This document shows positions 63,905-64,000 of a stretch of 64,000 bases of DNA, piece by piece. Source of the DNA: Micromonospora sp. WMMD1082 (GTDB lineage Bacteria; Actinomycetota; Actinomycetes; Mycobacteriales; Micromonosporaceae); assembly GCF_029626175.1 (NCBI RefSeq), contig NZ_JARUBM010000002.1, positions 1 through 64,000 on the forward strand, written 5' to 3'. The translations under genes were made by a program, and so were the position numbers. The notes beneath the pieces were generated by a model that had not been told where the DNA came from, ran no database searches, and was given only the letters and a program-made list of their open reading frames with translations. How positions within the stretch are numbered: the stretch's first letter is position 1; every line of letters starts with the position of its first letter.

Positions 63905-64000
63905 GACCGCAGAGTCTATCGGCCCGCGCGCGGCATGCAGCCCAGGCCGCCGAGCCGCGACGGCTGACCGCCAGGTCAGTCCCGCACCCGTAGCCGGCGT

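Overview
The window is very GC-rich, gene-dense DNA from a filamentous actinobacterium, most likely Micromonospora or a close Micromonosporaceae relative. The evidence is GTG/TTG starts, TGATG, ATGA and GTGA gene overlaps, TANNNT -10 boxes sitting directly in front of start codons, an ACT-GNAT acetyltransferase of the kind known from Micromonospora, XRE/DUF5753-DUF397 pairs, DUF3000-rnd linkage, a coproporphyrin-type haem operon and a large set of secreted polysaccharide-degrading enzymes. No tRNA, rRNA, CRISPR array, insertion sequence or prophage was seen.

Layout. 0-1.4 kb: 3' part of bioB, its probable auxiliary protein bsaP, and a GNAT enzyme. 1.4-13.1 kb: a cellulose and cellobiose utilisation region. 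It holds a modular secreted GH9 cellulase, two ACT-domain proteins (one an ACT-GNAT acetyltransferase), and the divided operon cebE-cebF-cebG-bglC-cebR. CebR-type operators lie at the GH9 promoter and on both sides of the cebE promoter. 13.1-17.0 kb: a pRiA4b ORF-3-like protein, a 39-residue cysteine-rich protein coupled to a RibD-type reductase, and a large membrane protein with a lipase-like serine motif. 17.2-24.4 kb: a compact operon for a HerA-like ATPase, SbcD (Mre11), SbcC (Rad50), a NurA-like nuclease and a spermidine-synthase-like protein. This is the archaeal herA-mre11-rad50-nurA gene order in an actinobacterium, and is the most striking system in the window. 24.5-26.9 kb: ECF sigma factor, zinc anti-sigma factor and a COG4315-type lipoprotein. 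26.9-31.0 kb: AlkA-like glycosylase, ligase LigC and a secreted tripeptidyl-aminopeptidase-type hydrolase.

31.0-34.85 kb is an accessory patch with visibly less GC-biased codons: a DUF4143 ATPase preceded by four direct repeats, a Clp_N-like remnant, a GNAT, an orphan gene, and an XRE/DUF397 pair. 34.9-36.4 kb: stand-alone LigD-type polymerase domain and MsrB. 36.4-41.7 kb: DUF305 lipoprotein, two lytic polysaccharide monooxygenases (one with a CBM5/12 module, one with CBM2), a small zinc-binding protein behind a perfect palindrome, and a CBM42-GH43 arabinan/xylan enzyme behind two LacI-type operators. 41.8-45.0 kb: hemE-hemY-hemQ. 45.1-50.6 kb: DUF3000 protein, ribonuclease D, and fadA-fadB of beta-oxidation. 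50.7-53.1 kb: VOC protein and an OmpR-type two-component system. 53.2-61.8 kb: a surface or envelope cluster with a membrane-anchored beta-propeller protein, three paralogous polytopic membrane proteins and a lipoprotein. 61.96-63.9 kb: dxs.

Working together: the secreted GH9, LPMO and GH43 enzymes attack cellulose, chitin and arabinoxylan. CebEFG imports cello-oligosaccharides, BglC hydrolyses them inside the cell, and CebR ties transporter and cellulase expression together. The HerA-SbcCD-NurA operon, AlkA-like glycosylase, LigC and PolDom make this part of the genome rich in DNA-repair functions.
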